The translations under genes were made by a program, and so were the position numbers. The notes beneath the pieces were generated by a model that had not been told where the DNA came from, did not search any database, and was given only the letters and a program-made list of their open reading frames with translations. Below are positions 11,591-23,162 of a stretch of DNA of 64,000 bases, piece by piece. Every line of letters starts with the position of its first letter. Positions within the stretch are counted from its first letter, which is position 1. Source of the stretch: Leucaena leucocephala (lineage: Eukaryota; Streptophyta; Magnoliopsida; Fabales; Fabaceae); NCBI GenBank assembly GCA_037074615.1, contig CM073558.1:14181001-14245000 (forward strand), written 5' to 3'.

Positions 11591-13922
11591 TTCTACAAAC
11601 ATAACATAACATAATGTCTGGCATTTTATGCAAGGAGTGAAAGCTCTCATTTGCTACTTCATATGCAACATAACACTTAAACATCACATCCTTTTTTAAA
11701 AAAATAGATCCTCTCAATCTGTTTACAAGGCTAGCTATAAAGCCATGTCATATCATACTCTTCAATACATATTTCTCATTTCGTATCTTTCATGCCATAA
11801 CATGGCATATCTGGCCAAATTTGGCTACATCATGGTCTATCTTACCTTGTCATAATGTATTATAAGACACAATACGTCAAATATTTTCTTTAACTGAGAA
11901 CTTTGCTTAGCTTTTGAGAAAACTCTTCTAAATATTTCATTTCAAATCCATTTCATTTGGATTTGGCATAAGGGTTCTAGTCTCCTTACTATTCATAACC
12001 ATTTCTAGCTTTTCATAGATATTTCTATCACTTTACATAACTCTGTGCATATATGCCAACTTCCTGTGGCATTCACACCTTTTTCATCACTTCCCAGGGA
12101 GTCACCCATTATTGGGCTATTCTTGCCTGAGCACGCTTAATTGAATTGTGCAGATAAAAATCTAAAGCACTGGTGCTAACAGGCTCCAACCCTGGTACTT
12201 TACTAGCTTAGACCCATCTTATACTATCTCTCTTGGGTCTATCTTGCCTTCTAATCTCTTTATCCTCATCTGGAGGATCTATTTACCTTTCATTCTTATT
12301 CTTTGTAATCTTATCGTAAGGATCTCTTTATTCTCATTTGACGCTTTCTCATATCTTATGAAATATTCTCATAAATCTTTGGGACTCAGGACTAACAACT
12401 TTAACTTTGATCACTTAGTTCCTATTACGTGTAAGGAGATTATGAGTTCAGTCCCTGATAAGGCTATCGAGAACTAACATCATGGGTACTCTCTCTGTTA
12501 TGAGCTAATTAACTTGTGAAGCTTCTATACTTTAACTTTATCCTTAGTATTCGTCCTTTCAAAGAAATACTGTACTTATGGCTCAATGCTTTCTTTCTCT
12601 AGGCTAGGTCTACTGTGACCCTCGGGATCTACTGCGATCAATCGTAAGCCTTTTCAGGATCTAACTGTGACCTTGGATTCTGTTCTCTAGGAGTCATACT
12701 AGGATCTAACTGCAATCCTCCAGAATCTACTGTGATTCCATTATATTGTATTCTCATCTCTAGAAAATGTGACCAATGGACAAAGTTATAAGTTTAGATG
12801 ATTCTACATAGTTGTTAACTCAATAGATTATTCCCCAAAAATGATCACAGAAGCCAATGTTATCTATCAGGACTTTACTCGTTTCCTCTATCATATTATC
12901 GGCCAGATCCTAAACATTCATTTAAGAACCTGAAATAACTATTTATTTAACTTAGGTTGCCACATTACCCTCTTACTAAGGTATAGACTCAACCCTTCAT
13001 TACTATATCTAACCCTTTCTTATTACTCTTTCTTACATTGGAGAGTCTCTTTATCTTTGAAACTATGGCTACCTTTCTCTCTTTAAACTTATTAGGTAAA
13101 TGGATCAATCTCTATCTCTATGGAGTACTTTTGTATCTCTTTACTATCTCTTAACTTCTACTATATATTAACCATCTTGTCTTTAACTTTAGGCCATATG
13201 CTAGGATTATTCCTAGGCAAGTCTCATTCTAACTTTTTCTTCTTTTGTTCAAGAAACACTAGCTGAACCAATTCTTTCATAGTGTAGATCTACTCACACG
13301 GGGATATACTTCTGAACATTGTCTTAAACTAATCTTTCATATCTCAATACTTTGTACCATTTGACTTGATCATGCTTTATACTAATCCTCTAGCTGATGA
13401 ACTTCAAAGAGGTTGGTACGATCATTATCATCATCACTGTAATGTATGGCCACATAAAGATACCTTGAGCTACAATTGTAGCTTCCCTTGACCTTAGACT
13501 GGTCAGTTTCTGTCTCTATCAATAAAGGAAACTGCTCCTCAGACATTATCCTGCTTAGTCTAGCCACATCGTGCTAAGAAACACGAGACCTTGGCAGTAA
13601 CAGCTGACTAAGACTTGTCTATCATAGTCATTTCCTTGAGCATTACCTCATAAAATTGTAAGGTATGGGGTATTATTCTATTTATCTGGGTGTCACTGTC
13701 TCTTGTGTAAAGCATTCTCTAAGTAGTTAACACCATCCCCATATCTTCTACCAGGGAGAAAACCTCTTTAGTTTAAATCTCTAACTTGTTTAAGGGGTTA
13801 GTCTAACTAAACCAGAGCATCATTGAGCCAGAACCTTCTGTTCTGTGCCAGAATCTTATGCTCTATGCCAGAACCCTTTGCTCTATACTAGAACGCTCTT
13901 GAATTTGTAATAGAACCTTATA

Positions 13923-13933
13923 CTCTGATACCA
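13923..13933 (-). other. Primer-binding site, initiator-Met tRNA type (element C)
   Basis: Minus-strand TGGTATCAGAG, three bases inside the LTR end. This complements the 3' end of plant initiator methionine tRNA, the usual primer for these elements. Confidence 0.88.
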
Positions 13934-14580
13934 AAATGTAACATCCTAATTTTCTTATGTCTTAGGGACCAAACGGTAGCATCTGGAACCACTTTTAAGT
14001 TCATTGAAGTCAAATTACACAGTCTAGAATTTCACTCTAGCGAGTACTGTTCACTATACAAATTCCAAAGAAGTGACCTGACTTCAAAAAATCATAACTA
14101 ATTTTAGAAAAATTGGAATAAAGTGGTTTAAATTTCTACAGGAAGCTAACTTAATGCTCTTTCAGGAAAAAATAAATTGTTGACCACTCCTTGAACAGGT
14201 AAATGTCAGTCAAAGCTCAAAGTTTGCTGTTCCTCCAGCGTCCTGTCCTTGATTCTAGCATTTCTGGTCCCAAATTTGATAAATCATATCTTTATGTGTA
14301 GACATCCAAATGAGATGTTCTATATATCAAATCGAATCTTGGCATGTCTATCTTCTACTGGTAAAATATCATATATTTATTCAACCATTTACTATTTATA
14401 ATTACAGCTCAAAGGTCACAGCCTCTCTACGAGCTACTGTTCACAGTGGTAAATTCTAGCAATTAACATTACACACATACATCAATCAATCACATATCAA
14501 TCATGCTAAATGATTCATCATGCATCTTCATCTCCTCCATCTTGAGAGGACTTGCTGTAATTAGATTGATATGGAAGGGG

Positions 14581-14602
14581 TGAGATTTCTGGGTAAATCT
14601 CA
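14581..14602 (-). repeat. Conserved leader hairpin, element C
   Basis: TGAGATTT and AAATCTCA form an 8 bp stem around a 6-base loop, beside the conserved CAGTAGCAAACGGTAC box. The same structure occurs at 26286, 28960, 46883, 54437 and 63427. Confidence 0.6.
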
Positions 14603-15270
14603 GTAGCAAACGGTACTAAACAATGCATGCATTAATGTGACTACTAGTGCTTACTTGTGAAAGTGTTAACATTACGTAATGTGCATATTTCCATGTAACA
14701 TATGAAATACAATTATCGAAAGTAATCATAGTAATAGAGATTCATACATAAGCACATATGCAACACAATTCAGCAAAGTCATAGCACATCAAGCATGACA
14801 TTAAATGCATACAAGTTTAGGATAAGTTTACTACCTGACGTGTTGCCTTTCCTCTAGCCCTTAGCCTTTGTTATAAGGTCCATTATTTCCATAGGTTAGA
14901 CCCTATACATAGCATAATAATATCTTTATTATTATTCTATCAGTATAGCTCTACTCAGCTTATGCTTAACTTGAGGTAATACCCTCAATCTGACAATTCC
15001 CTAGCTTTCTTTCCATTCATGGCTTAACCTTATTAAGAGAGATATTTCTCTATTCTAACCATTAAGAACAATCCTCTAATTTATTAGAGCAGGGACTAGA
15101 ATAAATTACTTACCTCATTCATAAGCTTGCCAAGTCCCTAAGCTCATTGAACTGCTCCTAGCTCTACCAGAACTCCTCCTTTCTTTCTCTTCCTTCCTTT
15201 CTTTCTCTTTCTCTCTATTCTTGCTCTTGCTTTGCCATGCTTGTCCATGAATGGAATGGAGGGAGGGTTG

Positions 15271-15284
15271 GTCTATTTATATTT
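15271..15284 (-). promoter_or_regulatory. LTR TATA box (C, 5' LTR)
   Basis: Plus-strand GTCTATTTATATTT, so AAATATAAATAGAC on minus, in the U3 of the 5' LTR. Confidence 0.5.
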
Positions 15285-16562
15285 GAGAGGATGTGGAATG
15301 GATGGTCTAGATTGAATCGCAATGAATGGCTCAGATCGCTTAGCTTCCTCAACAAGCCTTACCTGCATCATCACAATGACATCACTCTCCTTAATGACTC
15401 ATCAAAATGACATGATCCATGGGACACCTCACATGCAAGGTGGCACAATGGTAGGGCCCTTGGTACACCTCACTAGCTGACTCAGTATTTCCAGATAATG
15501 CCAGAGTCTTTTCCCGGAATGAATGGCTGAGATTGCGCCATGTGTCCGTTTGCTTTTTCTCCTTTTGCTAGAATCCTGCCATGTGTCCTTAGCTTTTATT
15601 CTTTTCCTAAAATCATGCCATATGCCAACTTGTGGGTCCCATGATGACACCTTTCATGACACCTCATGGTCTAAAGTTTTATCTGATCACTTTGCCTAGT
15701 TCTATCTTTAACAGGGTAACTTTACTTTTTAGAAAAGTACTAAAATATTATTTTAACATCACTTAAACCCCCATAATCATTGGGCCACGATTTTGGACCC
15801 TTGGATTGTCATCTTGGATTTCTAACCAAGCCCAAGCACTATGGTGACTCGATTCCCAAGAAACACCTTTAGTAAATTGCGAAGATGCCCATAGTTCCTC
15901 TTTAATACTTATAGGGGCACTATTGTATTTTCATACCTTTCTAGAGTATCTCTTGACCCTGGTCAGCTATCCAAATACCCTTCCTTGATTATCTAACCCT
16001 AGTCAAATGATCAAAATACCCTTCGACTGACTCTAACTCAATGACACAACATAGTAGCATACCTCTAATGGTATTTTGGTAATTTTATATTTTTCTCGGT
16101 CTTTATTAGCCCTAGCTCACATACGCATCTAAAAACATCATTGGGCCTATAAGGCACCATTCTGGGCACTCTGTATGATCTACCACCTTCATGGGCTCAA
16201 TTCCCAAGAAATTCCCCCGAAACCTATTTATTAGGTGTTTTAATCCACTGTAAATTTCATAACAAATTCTACAGAACTCCTCTTTGCACTCTGTTAGTCT
16301 TATAAATTCTTATATTAATTATAGGAATTTACTACCAAATTTCATCTAATTCTAAGGTCTAGAGAATACTGTATTAATTTTTCTTTCTTCAGAAATTAAT
16401 ATAAATCTTTCGAGACCTCATATCAAAATTCTGTGTTGCGTTAAACTAGTCAGAATAATCTTCTCTATTTACTGGCACTTATGCTCAACAGGGCCTGGTA
16501 GCATACTTTTTTCAGGCTATATAGTGGGCTTCTAGGCCTAAAAATTAGGATATAACAAATGT

Positions 16563-17049
16563 CAAGTGTATAATGTAATGTCTGGCTTAGAGAAAGTTAT
16601 TTCTTCACCGGTCTTCCATTTTATTTGGTATAGATTTGTGCAATTTATAATGTTTTACACCTATGTAAAATATAATGTCCAATTTAGAAAAAGTTATTTC
16701 TATACTAGTGTTGCATTTTATCAAGTGTATATTTGATTAGGAAATACACTTTAATTTAATCGAAACCCCGTTATGCCTCTTATATGTCATTTTTTACTGG
16801 TTCACACGTTTAAGTCTTCTCGACCCTTCACAGTTAGTGAGTTTAGTTTTGAACTCCTTGTCTCAAGAATTGAAGATTTATGTACTACTGGCGATAACTT
16901 TTGTTGTTATTTGCTGGATTTATTGCTATCATTTACTTGTTTCATTTGGTGAGTTCTTCCACTTAGGCGTGATATATTCTCTCCCATAATTAGCTACAAG
17001 ATAGGTTTTCTTATTTTCTATTTTTCTAGTTGTTTAGTCTTCCACAAAT
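16563..17049 (+). other. CACTA sequence upstream of the transposase gene
   Basis: About 490 bp of CACTA DNA between the end of element C and the transposase start. It holds repeated phrases near 16570-16740 (AAAGTTATTTCTNNACCGG, GTGTATAATGT) related to the subterminal motif. No coding seen. Confidence 0.5.
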
Positions 17050-19970
17050 ATGGATGTAGTTGGATAAATGCTAAACAAAAAGGTGTTGAGTATGTTAAGG
17101 GGGTGAAGGAGTTTTTGGATTTTGCTAAAAAAAATGGTGATGATAACAATGGAAGGTTTTATTGTCCTTGTGTAAGTTGTTTGAATAAGAGAAAACAAAG
17201 TCCTGTAAATATGTACACTCATCTAATTTGTGAGGGATTTTACAAGAATTACACAGTATGTGTATGGCATGGTGAAAATGTGGAAAGGTCGAGTGCATCT
17301 GAGCATTTAGAATAAATCTTTGATGATAACATGGATATTGATGATTGGGTAGAGACATGATTCGTGATGTTGGAGAAGATGCTTTTATCTTATCACATGC
17401 ATATGGTAATATGTGCAATAACACAGAAAAAATTCTATACCTAGGGTGCATAAAATACAACCTGTTGAATGCGGTGTTGAGATTAGTAAGTGTGAAAGCA
17501 TTGCATGGGTGGAGTGATAGAGGTTTTTTAGAATTGCTTGAGTTGTTACTAGACATGTTTCTAGAAGAAAATGTGTTACCCAAATGTTACTATGATGCTA
17601 AGAAAATATGTCCTTTAGGAATGCAGTATAGAAAGATTCGTGCATGCCCAAATGATTGCATATTGTAAAGGAAAGATTTTGAAGATGAGGAGAAATGTCC
17701 AATATTTAAGACACCAAAGTACATATCAAATAAGCCTCCTGCAAAGGTGTTATGGTATCTTCCAATTATACCAAGGTTTAAGCAGCTTTTTGCTAATGAA
17801 GTAATGCAAAAAAATGTTATGGCATGCGCCTAAAAGGATTTGTGATAGAAAGCTTCATCATCCGATTGATTCTTTGCAATAGAAGAATATTGATGACTTA
17901 TTTTTTGAGTTGGCTTGAACTTGGTACAGATAGCATGAACCATTATAGTAGCCTTAGTAGTATACATAATTCATGGCCCATCTTCTCAATGATTTAAAAC
18001 CTATCTCCCTTGTTGTGTATAAGACGCAAGTATCTAATGTTGTTTATGTTGATCTCACAGCTAAAACAACCAAGAAATGACATAGACATTACCTAATGCC
18101 CTTGATCGAAGATTTGAAGAAGCTATTGAATTTTTTGATGCAATTAAGAAGGTCTTCAATATGCGGCCATGATCTTTTGTACAATTAATGACTTTCTTGG
18201 ATACGAAAATTTGTTAGGGTATAGTATTAAGAGCTATAAAGCATATCTAATTTGTGAGGAAGAGACTTGCTACTATTAACTTCGTCATAGAAGAAAGATA
18301 CTCTACCTAGGTTATAGCAGATTTCTAAGACAAGGCCACCTATACCATCGACTGAAGAATTTTTTTTACGGCCAAGAATTTTAAAATGCTTCAGAGCTAT
18401 TGACTAGAGAACATGTTTATGAAAAGGTGAAAGACAGCAATGTTACTTTCAGTAAGACTACCAAGAGAAGTAAGAAAAGTATATGGAAAAAAGATCTGTC
18501 TTTTATGAGCTTTCGTATTAGCAACATCTTCATGTAAGGCACTGTATGGATGTCATGTATGTAGAGAAAAATGTGTGTGACAATATTATTGGAACACTTC
18601 TTAACATACATGGTAGTTCTAAAGACATTATGAAGGCAAGATTAGATTTGTAAAAAATGGGAATACGTGAGGATTTACATCCCAGGCCAGAGGTGAGGGG
18701 AGTTATTGTGTTAAAGAGATTAATTTTTTTTCCAAGGATGAGAGAAAAAGTATTTGTGAATGTTTGCAAGGAATCAAAGTTCCCTCTGGGTACTCATCTA
18801 ATTTTAAGAAGATTGTGTAGATAAAATATTTGAAGTTAGTAGGCCAAAAGTCTCATGATTGTCATGTCTTGATGCAACAATTACTCCCAGTAGGTGTTTG
18901 AGGAATCCTTCAAGATTATTTGAGATACATTGTAACCCGACTTTGCTTCTTCTTCAATGCTATATGTGGCAAAGTCTTTGAGAGTGAAAAGTTGGATGAA
19001 TTGGAGCATGAGAGTTATGTTATTTTGTGCCAAATTGAAAAATTGTTTCTTCCTGGCTTTTTTCACATCATCTTAAACCTCATCGTTCATATAGTACGAG
19101 ATATAAAACTGTGTGGCCTTGTATACTTATGATGGATGTACCCATTTGAAAGATACATGAAAATCCTTAAAGGGTATATAAAGAATCCAAATCGTCCTGA
19201 GACATCCATTGTTAAAAAATATGTTTATGAAGAAGCTATGGAGTTTTGTCAACACTACTTGTCTAAAGTAAGACTACTAATCTCGCTAAACCCCGTGCCA
19301 AATAGGGGTCAACGTGGAATGTCGGTGAAGAGTGTTGATCATAATGAATTATAACAATTACACTTACACATCTTGAATAACATTTATGAAGTTCAAGACT
19401 ATATAGTTGTTCATAATGAGCTTGTCCAAAAACAAAATAATAGAATAATAGAGCAAAAGTTGATTAAAGAACACAACAAATATTTTGCATATTGGTTCAA
19501 ATAAAAGGTTGAAAATGATGATTGTGTATCTGATTCAGTTAGATGGTTGATATATGATCCTGAATTAAATATGATATGTTGAAATTCATTTGATATCAAT
19601 GGTTATTCCTTTTATATGAAGTCCATAGATGATAAAAGTAGTATGTGGAATAGCGGTGTTATATTAGTGGCTGAAGCTATGCACTTCTCTAGTTCAAAAG
19701 ACAACAATCCTAAATTAGCAGCCATCCCATATTATGGCATTGTTGAAGAGATTTAGGAGCCAGACTACACCAAATTCACAGTTCCCATGTTCAAATGCAA
19801 GTGGTCTAATGTAAATAACGGTGTTATGGTGGATCAATTATGATTTATACTAGTTGATTTGAATAGTATAAGTTTTTGGAATAAGCCTTTCATTATGGCA
19901 GACCAAGCAAAGCAAGTCTTTTTTTTCAGTAGGTTTACCAAAATTGAATGAAGAAGAACTAGATTCTGAT
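17050..19970 (+). pseudogene. CACTA transposase, TNP2/Transposase_21 type
   Basis: The CACTA DDE transposase gene, now broken. The start has the MD-x-SW signature of this family with one base lost between ATG GAT (17050) and TTGGATAAAT. The Transpos_assoc domain follows (about 17100-17315, with CPCVSC and a YTVCVWHGE-like end). TNP2 core is at about 17345-18500, including LHGWSDRGFLELL, LPKCYYDAKK and ACPNDCIL, then PAKVLWYLPIIPRF and INDFLGYENL with frameshifts. A DUF4218-like region is at 18870-19350 (LCFFFNAICGKVF, MYPFERYMKILKGY). A DUF4216-like region is at about 19560-19940 (FDINGYSFYMKS, MADQAKQVFFF). Many stops and shifts make it inactive. Confidence 0.92.
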
Positions 19971-20189
19971 TGATTTGTATGTGAGTGTTTTATGTTTTAA
20001 GGCATTAATGAAATTATGTTTATTGTTCTGATTGCATATATATGTTATAACTTCAAGTGATGCGATAATAAGAAGGTAGGTGGGGAAAATAACTCCAATA
20101 TTTAAACTGGCTGTATATGTTATCCAGTGTAAAAAGTGATGTGAAAAACTTAAGGTACACTTTTTTAAATAAATTAAAATCTTTTTTAT

Positions 20190-20456
20190 ATCGGATTTAT
20201 ATTTTATTGGTGTAGAAAATCTTCTGAAATTCAAAATATTAGGCATGGAATTTTTGAAAATAAGTAGACATCTTTTTAAACCTGTTATTGTGTTAGTCAG
20301 GTTTAGAAATATGATTTACTGCACTGGATTTATATTTTATCCAATATAGAAAGTCTTTTCAAATTCAAAATATTAGTCATGGATTTTTTAAAATAAGTAG
20401 ACATCTTTTTAAACCGATTATTGTGTTAGTCAGGTTTAAAAATATGTAAACCGGTG
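20190..20456 (+). repeat. 133 bp tandem duplication in the CACTA element
   Basis: Two copies with a 133 bp period, starting GGATTTATATTTTAT at 20193 and 20326 and each ending in a TTAGTCAGGTTTA phrase. They also carry weak copies of the subterminal motif (GGTGTAGAAAA, then CCGGTGTAAAAAG just after). They lie between the transposase and the second gene. Confidence 0.8.
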
Positions 20457-21492
20457 TAAAAAGTCTTCCTCACAAAATATTTTCAAAAAGATTTTTGAAA
20501 CCCGCCCTTTGGCATGCCTCTCATTTCTCATTTCTCTGGTTTTCTTTAGTCTTATTTCTTACTTATATCATTACCCCGCTCGTCGTGTTCTGTGGTTTTC
20601 GTTTGGCTTTGATGTGCTCAGTCATTCTTCTCTATTCTCGCTCTCGTTGTGCTTTGTCGTGTACGTGGTCTCGACACTTATTTTCTCATGTGCATGCTTC
20701 GCCGTTTACTTGTTCGTTTAATCTAGGTTTTGTAGTTTTCCCTAATAAATGCTTCCACTTATTTCCATGGATAAATGCTAAAGGAACAAGGTTTGTGTAT
20801 TCTGATAGAAGGCAAAAGGGTTAAGCCTATTTACTATGTTTGATTTTGTTATTACGTATATAGGAATATGGGGTAGTGGTAATCAGAATGAGGCTAGCGA
20901 TGCTCTAAGTGACTCTAAGCAAAGGAGGGGCAGAAGTACAACGCGATTGAAAGACATTACAAAAGATAAGAAGGAAGGAAAATTGCTACCGATTGAGTTT
21001 GACACATGTTGAAACCCAATTGGTGAACACAGGACCAAGTACATGAGTTATATCAGCCTTCTAGCAAGCAACAAGACTAACATCACTATAGAGACTTAGG
21101 ATGTTGTTGATAATCTCGTGAATAATTAAATTTGAGACTTTATCCAGGTATAGGGACAACTATTGTATATTGTATGTAGAGCAATACCAAAAAATATAAT
21201 TGTTTGTTGATAACTCTGCTTTTAATGGCAATATTGCAACTCACTTACGATATTCCCAACAATAAAGTCTTAAAGAAGAAGACGTCTTATTGCGCTGAGT
21301 GTTAGAGGGCATTCAAGACACAACTAGCTCATTAATATGTGCATGGCCAGGATAAAGATGGTCACCCTCATCCTTCTCCATGTAGCAAGTATTGTAAGGA
21401 ATTAGAAGACAGACAGCAGAAATTAACTTAAAAATTTTTTCATTCCCTGCTAGGATCTACCGTATGTGTTTAAGTCAAGTGGAAAGAAGTAT

Positions 21493-23162
21493 TACCCTCA
21501 GTATTCAGTCACGACTTTCTCAGCTTTTGGTTGCGACGTCCACAGCTTCTCTCAGCGGCTCGTGATCTCCTTTCGATCTCAAGAAGTCGACGACTCAGGC
21601 CGGCTTCCTCTATTGGTATCCACACAAACAACGTTCCAACCACTAATGGCGTGCTAGCGCCTCCTGTCCCTCTAGGGCTTACTTAAGAATTCGTCCTCTC
21701 CGTCTCTATTTTGGCAGTTTCTTATCTGCAAACCTTTTGCGGATTCCCGTTCACATTTTTTTTCTTTCCTAACCGTAGCTCCTAAATATCATATATATAG
21801 GATGCTATGCGTGTTACCACGGACTTGGATTTTTGGAATTAATCTTATATTAATTCTGAAATTAATACAATATCATATATTGTATAATTTGATAAGAAAC
21901 TAATTAAATAAATAGTGTTTGTATTAAATCCGTCCCACAGATTTAATTCACCTATTTATTTAATTTAAAATAAAGATAAGACAGAATTACATTTGATTTA
22001 TTCTTATAAATCAAATTTGAGATATCATATCAATTTGAATTTCAAATTCAAACATGATAGAGATTTCATTTTATCCTTATAAATTAAATCTTATAAATAT
22101 CTCTTATATGAGATATTATATCAATCTGAATTTCAAATTCAAACGTAATAGAGATTTAATTTATCCTTATAAATGAAATCTTATAAATATCTCTTATATA
22201 TAATATATATATATACGAATTTATATATATACGAATATAAATATAAATAAATATATACATCCACCCTGGATCATTCATTGAATTTGGACATGTCTTAAAT
22301 TCAATAAATTTGGATATCATAGCTCGTGTTAGGCTATTTTGTGTGCGACCCTGTAGGCCCATATGAAGTTAGTAGTGGGCTATTTACTATACTGACTCAC
22401 AAGTTACAAGCAGTCTCTAGCAAGACATCACGACTATCCAAATCATATGAGGATCGATAAACGATGTAACCTTTTATACAACCATATCATGTCCCTTTTG
22501 TCACACGATATTTTGGTCATGGATGAGGCATGGAGAATGTCATCCTCCTATTCCTGATACTACTTTCTCGATCCCTGAGTTGTTTGACTATAGAAATGGA
22601 ACTACCTTTCCATTACAGTATGGCCATATATTTCTCAGACTCACTCATCGAGGGGCCCAGTAATATCTCTCTATGAATATGAGGGACAAATTCCATCTTG
22701 ACCATTCACATTCCTCAGCACGGAAAACCACTAAGCCCAAACATAGTCTTTATGATCACTCGGTCAAAAGTGACTTTTGACTAGGTCAGAGCTGAGCGTT
22801 TATCATGTAGGAATCCATGATGATCTCAGGTCAAAGGGCATAGTGACATGGTTTGTATATGAGAGAAGCTTATGACTTAACCCATGCAGCTTTCTTATAG
22901 CGGGTCGGTCTAACACCTTGTACTTTTACATGTGCCTATGTCTTTGATTTATATCTCTATACATCTTCAAAGTCATACTGGTCTTATTTCATCTCTGCTC
23001 CTGCATAGATGACCGACCAGGGACATTTAGGATAAGATCATGAGTTATCCAAGGATGGTCATCACAGTAAACATGCAAATAATATGATAACACAATTAAT
23101 AAATTCATAAATCAATAATGTTCATAAGACAATGATTGGCCCATAGGGCACAATTTCCAACA
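21493..23162 (-). mobile_element. Solo LTR of a Ty1/copia element in the CACTA second gene
   Basis: Read on minus it starts TGTTGGAAATTGTGCCCTAT, a common copia LTR start, and is 1670 bp with no pol. Flanking duplication AGTAT (21488-21492 and 23163-23167) interrupts the coding frame between GKKY and YQFINKATWEKF. The minus-strand end is CTGAGGGTA rather than a canonical CA end. The part near 21500-21750 is GC-richer and still has several CpG sites, unlike the older DNA around it, suggesting a younger insertion. Confidence 0.82.
22197..22262. repeat. AT-rich simple repeat
   Basis: TA-rich run with repeated ATATATACGAAT-type units inside the copia solo LTR. Confidence 0.7.

Larger units (their letters stand above)
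11048..13936 (-). mobile_element. Interior of element C
   Basis: Reads on the minus strand from the primer site at 13923-13933 to the polypurine tract near 11048-11065. It aligns by eye with the interior of A2, including the TAGATCCTAG-type phrases at 12600-12740 and a three-copy 25 bp repeat near 11518-11590. The only notable frame is 13382-13567 on minus, 61 codons, near where gag would start. It is acidic at its C-terminal half (HYSDDDNDRTNLFEV) and may be a gag N-terminal scrap. No pol domains seen. Confidence 0.6.
7687..16557 (-). mobile_element. Complete gypsy-type LTR retrotransposon C (non-autonomous)
   Basis: Two LTRs (7687-11047 and 13937-16557) flank a 2.9 kb interior, with TSD AATGT at 7682-7686 and 16558-16562. 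Orientation is minus: a primer-binding site lies at 13923-13933 and a polypurine tract by 11048-11065. The LTRs are longer together than the interior. No reverse transcriptase, RNase H or integrase is readable inside, so this looks like a non-autonomous long-LTR derivative mobilised by a relative. It is inserted in the CACTA element between its small first frame and the transposase gene. Confidence 0.92.
13937..16557 (-). mobile_element. 5' LTR of element C
   Basis: Plus-strand limits are TGTAACATCC at 13937 and GGATATAACA at 16557, followed by the AATGT duplication. It is 2.62 kb and contains minus-strand TATA box 15271-15284 and the intact leader hairpin 14581-14602. Confidence 0.9.

Noticed and set aside
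17125..17583. 152-codon minus-strand open frame
   Set aside because: It is antisense to the TNP2 transposase, whose domains are clear on the plus strand.
20495..20824. Overlapping hydrophobic open frames
   Set aside because: They are pyrimidine-rich leader sequence before the second CACTA gene; hydrophobicity comes from T-rich codons and no domain is seen.
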